A stretch of 64,000 nt of DNA from the NCBI GenBank assembly GCA_022511075.1, contig JAFLSE010000002.1, forward strand, positions 62,001 through 126,000, read 5' to 3'. The notes beneath the pieces were generated by a model, which worked only from the letters and a program-made list of their open reading frames with translations, did not search any database and had not been told where the DNA came from. Made by a program: the position numbers and the translations under genes. Shown in pieces: positions 52,560-62,591 of the stretch (the stretch's first letter is position 1; each line of letters begins with the position of its first letter). The DNA comes from Prevotella sp. (GTDB lineage Bacteria > Bacteroidota > Bacteroidia > Bacteroidales > Bacteroidaceae).

Positions 52560-54863
52560 ATGGTAAAGATAACAAAAGAGGCTGCTCTCGAGTATCACGA
52601 GGGCACACGTCCTGGAAAAATCGAGGTCAAGCCGACAAAGGCGTATCGCACGCAGACAGACCTAAGTTTGGCATACTCCCCCGGAGTGGCATATCCCTGT
52701 TTGGAGATTCAGCAAGACCCGGCGGCAGCATATCGCTATACAGACAAGGGAAACCTTGTGGCGGTGATAAGCAACGGAACAGCCGTGCTCGGACTTGGCG
52801 ATATAGGCGCAATGAGCGGAAAGCCAGTGATGGAAGGAAAAGGACTGCTCTTTAAGATATACGGCGGCATCGACGTGTTCGATATCGAGGTTGCCGAAAA
52901 AGACCCCGAGAAGTTCTGCGAGGCTGTTGAAAAGATTGCACCTACATTTGGTGGCATCAACCTTGAGGACATAAAAGCACCTGAATGTTTCTACATCGAG
53001 GAACGACTGAAAAAGACACTCGACATTCCCGTGATGCACGACGACCAGCACGGTACAGCCATTATCAGTGCGGCAGGACTCGTAAACGCCCTCGAGGTGA
53101 ACGGCAAGGATATTTCCAAAGTAAAAATCGTAATCAACGGTGCCGGTGCAGCTGCCATCAGTTGCACAAAGCTTTACTGCGCACTCGGTGCAAGGCGTGA
53201 GAACATCGTGATGCTCGACTCGAAGGGAGTGATAACATCCGACCGTGAGAACCTTACGGAACAAAAGAAACTCTTTGCCACCGACCGTCGCGACATTCAC
53301 ACATTGGAGGAGGCGATGAAAGATGCCGATGTATTCGTTGGACTTTCAAAAGGCAATATACTCTCGCAGGACATGGTACGCTCAATGGCAAAAGACCCTA
53401 TTGTGTTCGCTCTTGCCAATCCAGTGCCTGAAATATCCTACGAGGATGCAATGGCAAGCCGCCCCGATGTTCTGATGTCTACGGGTCGCTCCGACTATCC
53501 CAACCAAATTAACAATGTAATAGGATTCCCATACATCTTCCGTGGTGCGCTCGATGTCGGCGCAACGGCTATTAACGAAGAGATGAAGCTGGCTGCCGTT
53601 AAAGCCATTGCCGACCTTGCAAAGCAGCCTGTACCCGATGTTGTGAACGACGCATACCAAGTGAACAACCTTTCGTTTGGCGCATCATATTTCATACCAA
53701 AGCCAGTTGACCCTCGCCTCATAACCGAAGTGAGCGCAGCTGTGGCAAAGGCAGCGATAGACAGCGGCGTGGCACGCAAGCCGATAACCGACTGGGAAGC
53801 ATACAAGAACCAGCTTCGCCAAATGATGGGACAGGAAACGAAGCTGACACAAAAATTGCTTGACACAGCCAAGAAGCATCCACAGCGCGTGGTGTTTGCC
53901 GAGGGCATACACCCAACAATGCTCAAGGCTGCGGTGCAGGCAAAGGCGGAGGGCATCTGCCAGCCAATCCTCTTGGGTAACGATGAGCGCATTGAAAAAC
54001 TTGCAAAGAGCCTTGACCTCAGTCTCGAAGGCATAGAGATAGTAAACCTGCGCCACGACAACCAAGCAGACCGTCGCGAGCGCTATGCGCAGATACTCGC
54101 CCAGAAGCGCCAGCGACAGGGCTACACCGTGCAGGAAGCCAATGACAAGATGTTTGAGCGCAACTACTTCGGAATGATGATGGTTGAGACTGGCGAGGCT
54201 GATGCATTCATTACAGGTCTATACACAAAATACTCAAACACCATAAAGGTAGCAAAAGAGGTGATTGGCATTCGCAAGGGACACAAGAGTTTCGGCACGA
54301 TGCACATCATAAACTCACAGAAAGGCACATTCTACATTGCCGACACACTTATCAACCGTCATCCCGATGCAGAAGTACTGAAAGACATTGCCAAGCTGAG
54401 CAAGCACACCGTTGAGTTCTTCAACGACAAGCCCGTGATAGCAATGATTAGCTACTCGAACTTCGGTACGGAAGAAGTGGGCAGCCCTGTACAGGTACAC
54501 AAGGCTGTAGAGTCTATGCAGGCTGAATATCCCGACCTTGCCATAGACGGTGAGATGCAGGTGAACTTCGCCCTCAACAAGCAGTTGCGCGACGAGAAAT
54601 ATCCATTCTCAAAACTCAACGGCAAGGATGTTAACACCCTCATCTTCCCCAACCTCTCAAGTGCCAACGGTGCATATAAGCTGCTACAGGCACTTGACCA
54701 GGACATTGAAATCATAGGTCCTATCCAGATGGGACTCAACAAGCCTATCCACTTCACCGACTTCGAATGCTCCGTGCGCGATGTCGTCAACATCGTTGCT
54801 GTTGCAAGCATCGACGCGTATGTGGATAAGCTGAAGAAAAATCTTAATGCTATGAATGCTTGA
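52560..54863 (+). CDS. maeB: NADP-dependent malic enzyme with phosphotransacetylase-like domain
   Basis: 767 residues. The malic domain (about 1-400) shows [43 protein letters not shown] and an NAD(P) fold with [10 protein letters not shown]. The second half (about 430-767) is a phosphate acetyl/butyryltransferase-type domain, as in MaeB, where it is regulatory. It decarboxylates malate to pyruvate with NADPH production. Confidence 0.96.
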   Translation: MVKITKEAALEYHEGTRPGKIEVKPTKAYRTQTDLSLAYSPGVAYPCLEIQQDPAAAYRYTDKGNLVAVISNGTAVLGLGDIGAMSGKPVMEGKGLLFKIYGGIDVFDIEVAEKDPEKFCEAVEKIAPTFGGINLEDIKAPECFYIEERLKKTLDIPVMHDDQHGTAIISAAGLVNALEVNGKDISKVKIVINGAGAAAISCTKLYCALGARRENIVMLDSKGVITSDRENLTEQKKLFATDRRDIHTLEEAMKDADVFVGLSKGNILSQDMVRSMAKDPIVFALANPVPEISYEDAMASRPDVLMSTGRSDYPNQINNVIGFPYIFRGALDVGATAINEEMKLAAVKAIADLAKQPVPDVVNDAYQVNNLSFGASYFIPKPVDPRLITEVSAAVAKAAIDSGVARKPITDWEAYKNQLRQMMGQETKLTQKLLDTAKKHPQRVVFAEGIHPTMLKAAVQAKAEGICQPILLGNDERIEKLAKSLDLSLEGIEIVNLRHDNQADRRERYAQILAQKRQRQGYTVQEANDKMFERNYFGMMMVETGEADAFITGLYTKYSNTIKVAKEVIGIRKGHKSFGTMHIINSQKGTFYIADTLINRHPDAEVLKDIAKLSKHTVEFFNDKPVIAMISYSNFGTEEVGSPVQVHKAVESMQAEYPDLAIDGEMQVNFALNKQLRDEKYPFSKLNGKDVNTLIFPNLSSANGAYKLLQALDQDIEIIGPIQMGLNKPIHFTDFECSVRDVVNIVAVASIDAYVDKLKKNLNAMNA

Positions 54864-54906
54864 TTAACTCAATAAACGCACGATTATTTTTTAGTCAAAT
54901 GCTCTA

Positions 54907-54945
54907 ACACACCCTGCTTCGTTGTCTTATGAGGCAGAGTGTGTC
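54907..54945 (+). terminator. Stem-loop after maeB
   Basis: ACACACCCTGCTTC (54907-54920) pairs with GAGGCAGAGTGTGT (54931-54944) with one mismatch and one wobble. The following bases are A-rich, so it is not a canonical terminator; position supports a 3' end role. Confidence 0.4.
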
Positions 54946-55024
54946 AAAAAGACATAATACCACACTACACGCAGATGTATCGTCTCGTCTTTACCAAAGA
55001 GAAAAGACTAAAGCCGATAATCGT

Positions 55025-55062
55025 CAGTTCAATGAAACTCCCTTCGGCGTTTCATTGAACTG
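55025..55062. repeat. Perfect 14-base inverted repeat
   Basis: CAGTTCAATGAAAC and GTTTCATTGAACTG are perfect inverses around a 10-base loop, 46 bases beyond the TrhA stop. The convergent position fits a terminator, though no T-run follows on either strand. Confidence 0.6.
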
Positions 55063-55108
55063 ATGCAGAGCATTGTGACGACATTGGAAGATTTAATATG
55101 TATGTTTT

Positions 55109-55738
55109 TCAAACCATAATTATCCACACAGCAGCGAAATGACTCAACGTGCCGAGCAGTACAAAGATGTGCCAAAGAGCATGGTAGTATGGGCGCGAGT
55201 CGTGCATAAAGAAATATGAACCAGAAGTATAGAATATGCCTTCTGCCAAAATCATACACAGGGCGGAAGCAGGAAGGCTCTGCCACACGGGAACGGCAAT
55301 GAACACGCAACTCCAACCCATCAGCAGGTAAAGACCTAAAGACAGCCTGCGCCAACGTTTTAGGAAGAATATCTTGTAGACAGCACCAAGCAATGCCAAT
55401 GCCCACATCACAAAGAACATTGTCCAGCCAAGGACACCACCGATGGCGCAGATGAGAATGGGCGTGTAGGACGCGGCTATGAGAACATAGATGTTGATGT
55501 GGTCGATGTAGCGCAACACGCTTTTCAGCCGCCCTGGCAAAGCCCAATGATAACAAGTGGACGAAGTGTAGAGCAGGAACACTCCCGAACAGAACATTGC
55601 GGCGGCAAGCAACTTGTATTGTCCTTCGGGCGACATTGTTGCAAGCAGCAGAATGAGCATCACGGGAGCAAGCAGCGCACCGGCGAGATGAGTGAGACTG
55701 TTTGCTATTTCCTCTCTTGAATATCTTTTCAGCACCAT
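55109..55738 (-). CDS. trhA: Hemolysin III / TrhA family membrane protein
   Basis: 209 residues with seven hydrophobic helices, of the PAQR/hemolysin III family. Conserved parts: SREEIANSLTHLAGAL, SSTCYHWALPGRLK (Ser and His of the metal site), LRYIDHINIYVLIAASYTP, and HALWHIFVLLGTLSHFAA with the last His pair. Bacterial members affect membrane energetics or fluidity. Single gene, convergent with maeB. Confidence 0.92.
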   Translation of the reverse strand: MVLKRYSREEIANSLTHLAGALLAPVMLILLLATMSPEGQYKLLAAAMFCSGVFLLYTSSTCYHWALPGRLKSVLRYIDHINIYVLIAASYTPILICAIGGVLGWTMFFVMWALALLGAVYKIFFLKRWRRLSLGLYLLMGWSCVFIAVPVWQSLPASALCMILAEGIFYTSGSYFFMHDSRPYYHALWHIFVLLGTLSHFAAVWIIMV

Positions 55739-55839
55739 TGAATGAATATACGTCTTTTAACCAAATTGCTTTGCGACGGCAAAGATAATCATTTTTATTC
55801 AAAGAAAACCCTGCTTATATATTTATTTTTGTTAATTAC

Positions 55840-55870
55840 TTTGGAGTTTCGGAAAAAACCACTATCTTTG
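55840..55870 (+). promoter_or_regulatory. Promoter of the lpxD-lpxC-fabZ-lpxA run
   Basis: TTTG at 55840-55843, a 19-base spacer, TATCTTTG at 55863-55870. A perfect consensus, 38 bases before the lpxD start. Confidence 0.7.
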
Positions 55871-55907
55871 CACCTAAAATTATAATTATTATCGATAACT
55901 CATTATA

Positions 55908-56948
55908 ATGGAATTCACAGCCAAACAGATTGCTGACTTTATCGGCGGAAAGGTGGAGGGCAACGAAAACGCCGCCGTGAATACGTTTGCAAAGATAGAA
56001 GAAGGAAAGGCAGGTGCAATATCCTTTCTTTCAAATCCCAAATATATACACCATATCTATGACACCGAGTCGACGATAGTGCTCGTGAACGACGACCTGC
56101 AACTGGAACACCCCGTAAGCACCACACTCATAAGAGTGAAGAACGCCTACGAGAGCATTGCCAAGTTGCTGCAGTTGTATGCCGCATCGCAGCCTAAAAA
56201 GACTGGCACAGACCCGCTGGCATTCGTGTCGCCAAAAGCAACCATAGGCAAGGATTGCTACATAGGTGCATTTGCATACGTGGGCGACGGAGCGGTGATT
56301 GGCGACAACTGCCAGATACACCCACACGCAGTGGTGTGCGACAACGTAAAGACGGGTGACAACTGCCTGATATATCCCAACGTAACGATATACCACGACT
56401 GCCGACTGGGCAACAACGTGACAATACACGCAGGCAGCGTGATAGGTGCAGACGGATTCGGCTTTGCACCCAACCAAGAGGGCTACGACAAGATACCGCA
56501 GATTGGCATAGTGGTGATAGAGGACGATGTGGAGATTGGCGCGAACACCTGTATTGACCGTTCCACAATGGGGCAGACAACGATACACAAAGGCGTGAAA
56601 CTCGACAACCTGATACAGATAGCACACAACTGCGAGATTGGTGAGCAGACGGTGATGTCGGCGCAGGTTGGAATAGCCGGCAGCACAAAGGTTGGCAAGT
56701 GGTGTATGTTTGGCGGACAAGTGGGAATAGCCGGTCACATAACGATTGGCGACAAGACCTTCCTCGGTGCGCAAAGCGGCGTGCCGGGAAGCATAAAGGG
56801 CGACACCACACTCATTGGCACTCCGCCAATGGAGCCAAAGCCATACTTCAAGAGTCAAGCCGTATTCCGCAAGTTGCCAGAGATGTACAAGCAGATGAAC
56901 GAAATGCAGAAACAACTTGACGAACTGAAAGCAAAATTGGACAAATAA
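55908..56948 (+). CDS. lpxD: UDP-3-O-(3-hydroxyacyl)glucosamine N-acyltransferase
   Basis: 346 residues. The N-terminal uridine-binding part ([19 protein letters not shown]) is followed by a long left-handed beta-helix of hexapeptide repeats ending in [20 protein letters not shown], and a C-terminal helix. It adds the N-linked acyl chain in lipid A synthesis. First gene of an lpx run on the plus strand, with lpxC-fabZ after 34 bases. Confidence 0.96.
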   Translation: MEFTAKQIADFIGGKVEGNENAAVNTFAKIEEGKAGAISFLSNPKYIHHIYDTESTIVLVNDDLQLEHPVSTTLIRVKNAYESIAKLLQLYAASQPKKTGTDPLAFVSPKATIGKDCYIGAFAYVGDGAVIGDNCQIHPHAVVCDNVKTGDNCLIYPNVTIYHDCRLGNNVTIHAGSVIGADGFGFAPNQEGYDKIPQIGIVVIEDDVEIGANTCIDRSTMGQTTIHKGVKLDNLIQIAHNCEIGEQTVMSAQVGIAGSTKVGKWCMFGGQVGIAGHITIGDKTFLGAQSGVPGSIKGDTTLIGTPPMEPKPYFKSQAVFRKLPEMYKQMNEMQKQLDELKAKLDK

Positions 56949-56982
56949 CAAGCAAGGGCGACAGCCCAAACAAAAACTAAAT

Positions 56983-58362
56983 ATGAAACAAAAGACTCTT
57001 AAAGGCAGTTTTTCGCTCTGTGGAAAGGGACTGCATACAGGATTAGGACTAACCGTTACATTCAACCCTGCGCCTGAAAACCACGGCTACAAGATTCAGC
57101 GTATCGACTTGGAAGGAATGCCCACAATAGATGCCGTGGCAGAAAACGTGATAGACACGCAGCGCGGCACGGTGCTCGGCAAAGGCGAGGCACGCGTTTC
57201 AACGGTGGAACACGCCTTGGCAGCACTCTACGCCCTCGGCATCGACAACTGCCTGATGCAGGTGAACGGACCGGAGTTCCCCATTCTCGACGGCAGCGCC
57301 ATAACATTCGTAAACAAGATTAACGAGATTGGCATCGTGGAGCAGAACGCGCCAAAGGACTACTACATAATCAGGAAAAAGACGGAGTTCAAGGACGAAA
57401 ACGGCTCTTGCATAACGCTATTGCCCGACGACGACTTCAGCATTACGGCAATGTGCTCGTTCAACTCAAAGTTCATAAGCAGCCAGTTTGCAACACTCGA
57501 CGACATAAAGGACTTTGAAAAGGAAATAGCCCCTGCACGCACATTCGTGTTCGTAAGGGATATTCAGCCTCTGTTGCAGGCTAATCTCATAAAAGGCGGC
57601 GACCTCGACAATGCCATTGTCATATACGAAAAGCAGATTCCACAGGAACAACTCGACCAACTTGCCGATATGATTGGCGCAGAGCACAAAGACTCAAACG
57701 AAATGGGTTATCTGCAAAACAAGCCGCTGGTGTGGGACAACGAGTGCACGCGCCACAAACTGCTTGACATAATCGGTGATATGGCGCTGATAGGCAAGCC
57801 GATAAAGGGACGTTTCGTGGCAACACGCCCTGGACACACCATAAACAATAAGTTTGCTCGAATGATGCGCAAGGAGATTCGCAAGCACGAGATACAAGCA
57901 CCCGTCTACGACCCCAACGAAGAGCCGGTGATGGACGTGAACAAGATACGCAGCATGCTGCCCCACCGCTACCCAATGCAACTCGTCGACAAGGTGATAG
58001 CACTCGGAGCAACAAGCATCGTGGGTATAAAGAACGTTACGAGCAACGAGCCTTTCTTCCAAGGACACTTCCCCGAAGAGCCCGTAATGCCCGGAGTGCT
58101 GATGATTGAGGCTATGTCGCAGTGCGGCGGACTGCTCGTGATGAACACTCTCGAAGACCCAAACAACTGGTCGACATACTTCCTGAAGATAGACGACGTG
58201 AAGTTCCGCAGCAAAGTTGTGCCTGGCGACACCCTCATCTTCAAGGTGGAACTGCTCGCACCCGTGCGCCACGGCATATCGTCGATGAAGGGTTGGATGT
58301 TCGTGGGCGACCGCTTGGTGGCAGAGGCAACATTTACAGGACAAATCGTAAAGAACAAATAA
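56983..58362 (+). CDS. lpxC-fabZ: Bifunctional UDP-3-O-acyl-GlcNAc deacetylase / 3-hydroxyacyl-ACP dehydratase
   Basis: 459 residues, a fusion of LpxC (about 1-305) and FabZ (about 318-459). LpxC: RVSTVEHALAALYALGIDNC (zinc His) and FPILDGSA, with HKLLDIIGDMALIG near its end. FabZ: MLPHRYPMQLVDKV and GHFPEEPVMPGVLMIEAMSQ with the catalytic His and Glu. The fusion is normal in Bacteroidetes and couples lipid A and fatty acid synthesis. Confidence 0.96.
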   Translation: MKQKTLKGSFSLCGKGLHTGLGLTVTFNPAPENHGYKIQRIDLEGMPTIDAVAENVIDTQRGTVLGKGEARVSTVEHALAALYALGIDNCLMQVNGPEFPILDGSAITFVNKINEIGIVEQNAPKDYYIIRKKTEFKDENGSCITLLPDDDFSITAMCSFNSKFISSQFATLDDIKDFEKEIAPARTFVFVRDIQPLLQANLIKGGDLDNAIVIYEKQIPQEQLDQLADMIGAEHKDSNEMGYLQNKPLVWDNECTRHKLLDIIGDMALIGKPIKGRFVATRPGHTINNKFARMMRKEIRKHEIQAPVYDPNEEPVMDVNKIRSMLPHRYPMQLVDKVIALGATSIVGIKNVTSNEPFFQGHFPEEPVMPGVLMIEAMSQCGGLLVMNTLEDPNNWSTYFLKIDDVKFRSKVVPGDTLIFKVELLAPVRHGISSMKGWMFVGDRLVAEATFTGQIVKNK

Positions 58363-58366
58363 GATA

Positions 58367-59137
58367 ATGAACAATATTAGCGAAATGGCATTCGTGCACC
58401 CCGATGCACAAATAGGCGACGGCAACGTCATAGGGCCTTTCTGTTGCATTGGCAAGGACGTGGTGATTGGCGACAACAACACCTTCCTTAACAGCGTGAC
58501 CGTGCACGACGGCGCGCGCATAGGCAACGGCAACGAGTTCTTCCCCGGGGCAAGCATAAGCACCAAGCCACAAGACCTGAAATATCAGGGCGAGGAAACG
58601 CTCTGCGTCATCGGCGACAACAACAGCATTCGTGAAAACGTTACCATAAGCCGAGGCACGGCAAGCAAGGGAAAGACCGTCGTAGGCAACGGCAACCTGT
58701 TGATGGAGAACATGCACGTGGCTCACGACTGCGTGGTGGGCAATGGTTGCATTGTGGGCAACAGCACCAAGTTTGCCGGCGAGGTTGAGATTGACGACGG
58801 AGCAATAATATCCGCCACGGTGCTCTGCCACCAGTTCTGTCGCATAGGCGGCGGAGTGATGGTGCAGGGTGGATGCCGCTTCAGCCTCGACATACCGCCA
58901 TACGTGATAGCAGGCAAAGAGCCTACACGCTACTGCGGAATAAACATCGTGGGACTGCGCCGACGCGGTTTCAGCAACGAACTGATAGACATTATCCACA
59001 ACACCTACCGAATGATATACTCCAAAGGTATACTCAAGGACGGCATAGCCGAGGTGCGTGCCACATACAGCGGCATAAAGGAAGTGGACTATATATGCTC
59101 GTTCATCGAGAACTCCAAGCGCGGAGTGATAAGATAA
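58367..59137 (+). CDS. lpxA: UDP-N-acetylglucosamine acyltransferase
   Basis: 256 residues, the expected length for LpxA, which starts lipid A synthesis. Beta-helix with repeats such as FVHPDAQIGDGNVIGPFCCI; HDGARIGNGNEFFPGASI and AHDCVVGNGCIVGN hold the catalytic His of the family. The C-terminal helices follow from about 190. It begins four bases after the lpxC-fabZ stop. Confidence 0.96.
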   Translation: MNNISEMAFVHPDAQIGDGNVIGPFCCIGKDVVIGDNNTFLNSVTVHDGARIGNGNEFFPGASISTKPQDLKYQGEETLCVIGDNNSIRENVTISRGTASKGKTVVGNGNLLMENMHVAHDCVVGNGCIVGNSTKFAGEVEIDDGAIISATVLCHQFCRIGGGVMVQGGCRFSLDIPPYVIAGKEPTRYCGINIVGLRRRGFSNELIDIIHNTYRMIYSKGILKDGIAEVRATYSGIKEVDYICSFIENSKRGVIR

Positions 59138-59164
59138 GTGAGGACGTAACGCACGGCTTTTGGT

Positions 59165-60094
59165 GTGAGAAATACGCTGATAGTGATAACAGGACCTACA
59201 GCAGTGGGCAAGACGGGATTGTGTCTCGACATTGCAGAACGCCACGGAATACCAATCATAAACGCCGACTCACGCCAGATTTACCGCGATATGAGCATTG
59301 GCACGGCAAAGCCTACGGCAGAGGAGTTGCAACGGGTGAGGCACTACTTTGTAAACACCCTTTCGCTCGACGACTATTACAGCGCGTCCATCTATGAGCA
59401 GGAGGTTATGGATTTGTTGCCAAGGCTTTTTGCCGAGAACAACGGCAGGGCACTGCTCACTGGCGGCAGTATGATGTACATTGATGCCGTGTGCAACGGG
59501 ATAGACGACATACCGACCATACGCGACGACATAAGGCAAACGATGAAGGAACGCCTTGAGCGCGAAGGATTGGAAGCACTCGTTGAGGAACTGCGCACAC
59601 TCGATCCCGAACACTACGACATAGTGGACAGGAAGAACACAAGGCGCGTGGTGCATGCACTCGAAATATGCCACCAGACGGGAAAGACCTACACCTCATT
59701 CCGCAAACAGCAGACAAGGCAACGCCCCTTCGACATAGTGAAGATTGCACTGACACGCAACCGCGAAGAACTCTACAACCGCATAAATGCCCGTGTGGAC
59801 AAGATGATGGAGCAGGGATTAGAGGATGAAGCCCGCAGACTGCTGCCAAAAAGGGAACAGAACGCACTGAACACCGTGGGATACAAGGAGATGTTCGAGT
59901 ATTTCGACGGCAACTGGACACTCGAAGAGGCGGTGGAGCGGCTGAAAGGCAACACACGGCGCTATGCAAGGAAGCAACTCACATGGTTCAAGCGCGACGA
60001 AAGCGTGAAATGGTTTACGCTCGACGAGGATAACCGCAAACTACATAACTTCATTGACGACATAATAACAAACGGGAAATATGAGCAAGACTAA
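59165..60094 (+). CDS. miaA: tRNA dimethylallyltransferase
   Basis: 309 residues. ITGPTAVGKTGLCLDIA (P-loop), INADSRQIYRDMSIGTAKP (substrate Asp) and LTGGSMMYIDAV are the MiaA signatures; KNTRRVVHALEICHQTGKT and RYARKQLTWFK complete it. It adds dimethylallyl to A37 of tRNAs. The start is GTG at 59165; no ATG fits before the P-loop. It overlaps the next gene by 14 bases. Confidence 0.96.
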   Translation: MRNTLIVITGPTAVGKTGLCLDIAERHGIPIINADSRQIYRDMSIGTAKPTAEELQRVRHYFVNTLSLDDYYSASIYEQEVMDLLPRLFAENNGRALLTGGSMMYIDAVCNGIDDIPTIRDDIRQTMKERLEREGLEALVEELRTLDPEHYDIVDRKNTRRVVHALEICHQTGKTYTSFRKQQTRQRPFDIVKIALTRNREELYNRINARVDKMMEQGLEDEARRLLPKREQNALNTVGYKEMFEYFDGNWTLEEAVERLKGNTRRYARKQLTWFKRDESVKWFTLDEDNRKLHNFIDDIITNGKYEQD

Positions 60095-62591
60095 ATGGCT
60101 AAAAAATACACTTTCCGCATGCGGCTCCGCCACAAAGCGGTTTTTCTCTTGGTATATTAAGTTGTACAAGAAGCCGTGGTATGTTAAGATAGCCACTGTC
60201 ATAACAACTCTCATAACATTGTTCTTTCTGCTGCTCGGAGCAGTAGACCTAAACTTCCTGTGGCTGTTCGGAGAGTCACCCAGCCTGTCGCAGATACGCA
60301 ATCCCAGAACGCCACAGGCATCGGAGGTGTACAGTGCCGACGGTGTGATGATAGGAAAGTTCTTCAAGGAAAACCGCACCCCAGCAAAATATGAAGAGAT
60401 AAACCCTATGTTCTTCAAGGCTCTTGTGGACACCGAGGACGAACGTTTTGAAAAACACTTCGGAATAGACTTCATGGGCATGGCTGCGGCGGCAAAGGAC
60501 TATATGCTCCACCACGACGCACGCGGCGCAAGCACCATAACGCAGCAGTTGGCAAAGAACATGTTCCGCATGCGCACCGACTACAAGTATTCCACGGGAC
60601 TGCTCGGCAAGGTGCCCGGCGTAAAACTCGTCAACATAAAGTTGAAGGAGTGGATAACGGCAATCAAGTTGGAAATGGTGTTCTCGAAAAAGGACATCAT
60701 AACGATGTATGCCAACACCGTTGACTTCGGCAGCAACGCCTACGGCATAAAGACCGCCGCAAAGACATACTTCGGCAAGACTCCCAAGCAACTCACCACC
60801 GACGAGTGTGCTGTGCTCGTAGGTATGCTCAAAGCCACCACATATTATAATCCGCGAATAAACCCGGAGAACAGCAAGAAGCGCAGAAACACGGTTATTG
60901 ACTTGCTCGTGTCGCACGGCGACCTTGAGGCAAGCGAGGCATCCGCACTGAAAGAGCAGCCCATAAAACTCGACTACAGTGTGGAGTCAAACTACGACGG
61001 ACAAGCCACGTATTTCCGTGAGGCTGTGGCAAAATATCTGAAACAGTGGTGCGAGGACAACGGCGTTGACCTTTACACTGCAGGCTACAAAATATACACT
61101 ACTATTGACACTCGCATGCAAAAGTATGCCGAGGCAGCAGCACGCAAGCAGATGATGCAGGTGCAGCGCAACTTCGACAGCCACTGGGGCAACACCAACC
61201 CATGGCAGGACGAGCGCCACCAGGAGATACCAAACTTCATCGAGGACATTGCAAAGCGTCAGCCATGCTACAAGATTTTGCAGCAGAAGTTCCCCAACAA
61301 TCCCGACTCCGTGGAATACTATATGAACAAGCCTCACACCGTGAAATTGTTTGACTATGAGAAAGGCACGATAGAGAAGGAAATGAGCAGCATGGACTCC
61401 ATCCGCTATATGGTGAGGTTTATGCACTGCGGTTTCGTTGCCATGGAGCCACAGACAGGACACGTAAAGGCGTGGGTGGGCGACATCGACTTTGACTCGT
61501 GGAAATACGACAAGGTGACAGCCGACCGTCAGCCAGGCTCAACCTTCAAACTCTTTGTCTACACCGAGGCTATGCAGCAGGGACTTACGCCTTGCGACCG
61601 TCGTGAGGACTCATATTTCGCAATGAAGGTGTACGACGCACATAAGAAGAAAGAGGTTACGTGGGCACCGACCAACGCCAACGGTTACTTTACGGGCGAC
61701 TCCATGCCGTTGAGGGCTGCCTTTGCGCAGAGTATCAATTCTGTGGCTGTGAAGGTGGCAATGGAGTGCGGAATATCCAACGTGGCAAAGACGGCATACG
61801 ATATGGGATTAGGCAAGAGCGACTACGGTACGAGCACAAAGACAAGACTCGACGAAACGCCGGCGCTATCACTCGGCAGCAGCGACGTTAAGTTGCTCGA
61901 ACTCGTAAACTCATACGGCACGGTGGCAAACAACGGCAAGGCGCACGATGTGGTGCTCGTAACGAAAATTGTTGACTATAACGGCAAGGAAATATATACC
62001 GCTCCCAACGAGGTAAACCAAGTGATAAGCACACGCAGTGCATTCCTTATGCAGCAGATGCTGCAAGCCGGAATGACCGAGGCAGGCGGCACGAGCATGA
62101 GCCTGTGGGGCTATGTGGGAGGACACGCAAAGGACACCGATTTCGGCGGCAAGACAGGTACGTCGAACAACCACAGCGATGCGTGGTTTGTGGGCGTTAC
62201 AAAGAATCTCGTGTGCGGAGCATGGGTAGGAGGCGAATATCGCAGCATACACTTCCGCACGGGTGCACTGGGACAAGGCAGTCGCACAGCCCTGCCAATA
62301 TGCGGATATTTCCTGCAGTCGGTATTGGACGACCCAGCCTTCCGTCAGTATCACGGAAAGTTCGACAAGCCCGACGACGACATAACGCTCGATATGTATA
62401 GTTGCAGTTACCATCGTCAGGTGGCAGACACGTTAGACAGCGACACTATAGACATAGCATTCGACATTCTGCACGATGAGGACGGAAACCTCATTATGCC
62501 GAAGGACGATAGCAACTACAACGAAAGCGAAGACCGCAAGCAGGCGGTGAAAGACCTTATCAACCAAGAGGCAACCGAACGAAAGGAATAA
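60081..62591 (+). CDS. Class A penicillin-binding protein (transglycosylase/transpeptidase)
   Basis: 836 residues. One transmembrane helix (about 35-60). Glycosyltransferase 51 domain with VDTEDERFEKHFGIDFMGM and ASTITQQLAKNMF; transpeptidase with PGSTFKLFVY (SxxK), QSINSVAVK (SxN) and GGKTGTSNNHSDAWFVG (KTG). It polymerises and cross-links peptidoglycan. Its stop is directly followed by the helicase start. Confidence 0.95.
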   Translation: MSKTKWLKNTLSACGSATKRFFSWYIKLYKKPWYVKIATVITTLITLFFLLLGAVDLNFLWLFGESPSLSQIRNPRTPQASEVYSADGVMIGKFFKENRTPAKYEEINPMFFKALVDTEDERFEKHFGIDFMGMAAAAKDYMLHHDARGASTITQQLAKNMFRMRTDYKYSTGLLGKVPGVKLVNIKLKEWITAIKLEMVFSKKDIITMYANTVDFGSNAYGIKTAAKTYFGKTPKQLTTDECAVLVGMLKATTYYNPRINPENSKKRRNTVIDLLVSHGDLEASEASALKEQPIKLDYSVESNYDGQATYFREAVAKYLKQWCEDNGVDLYTAGYKIYTTIDTRMQKYAEAAARKQMMQVQRNFDSHWGNTNPWQDERHQEIPNFIEDIAKRQPCYKILQQKFPNNPDSVEYYMNKPHTVKLFDYEKGTIEKEMSSMDSIRYMVRFMHCGFVAMEPQTGHVKAWVGDIDFDSWKYDKVTADRQPGSTFKLFVYTEAMQQGLTPCDRREDSYFAMKVYDAHKKKEVTWAPTNANGYFTGDSMPLRAAFAQSINSVAVKVAMECGISNVAKTAYDMGLGKSDYGTSTKTRLDETPALSLGSSDVKLLELVNSYGTVANNGKAHDVVLVTKIVDYNGKEIYTAPNEVNQVISTRSAFLMQQMLQAGMTEAGGTSMSLWGYVGGHAKDTDFGGKTGTSNNHSDAWFVGVTKNLVCGAWVGGEYRSIHFRTGALGQGSRTALPICGYFLQSVLDDPAFRQYHGKFDKPDDDITLDMYSCSYHRQVADTLDSDTIDIAFDILHDEDGNLIMPKDDSNYNESEDRKQAVKDLINQEATERKE

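Noticed and set aside
56983..58362. LpxC-FabZ fusion as a novelty
   Set aside because: The fusion is the normal state in Bacteroidetes.
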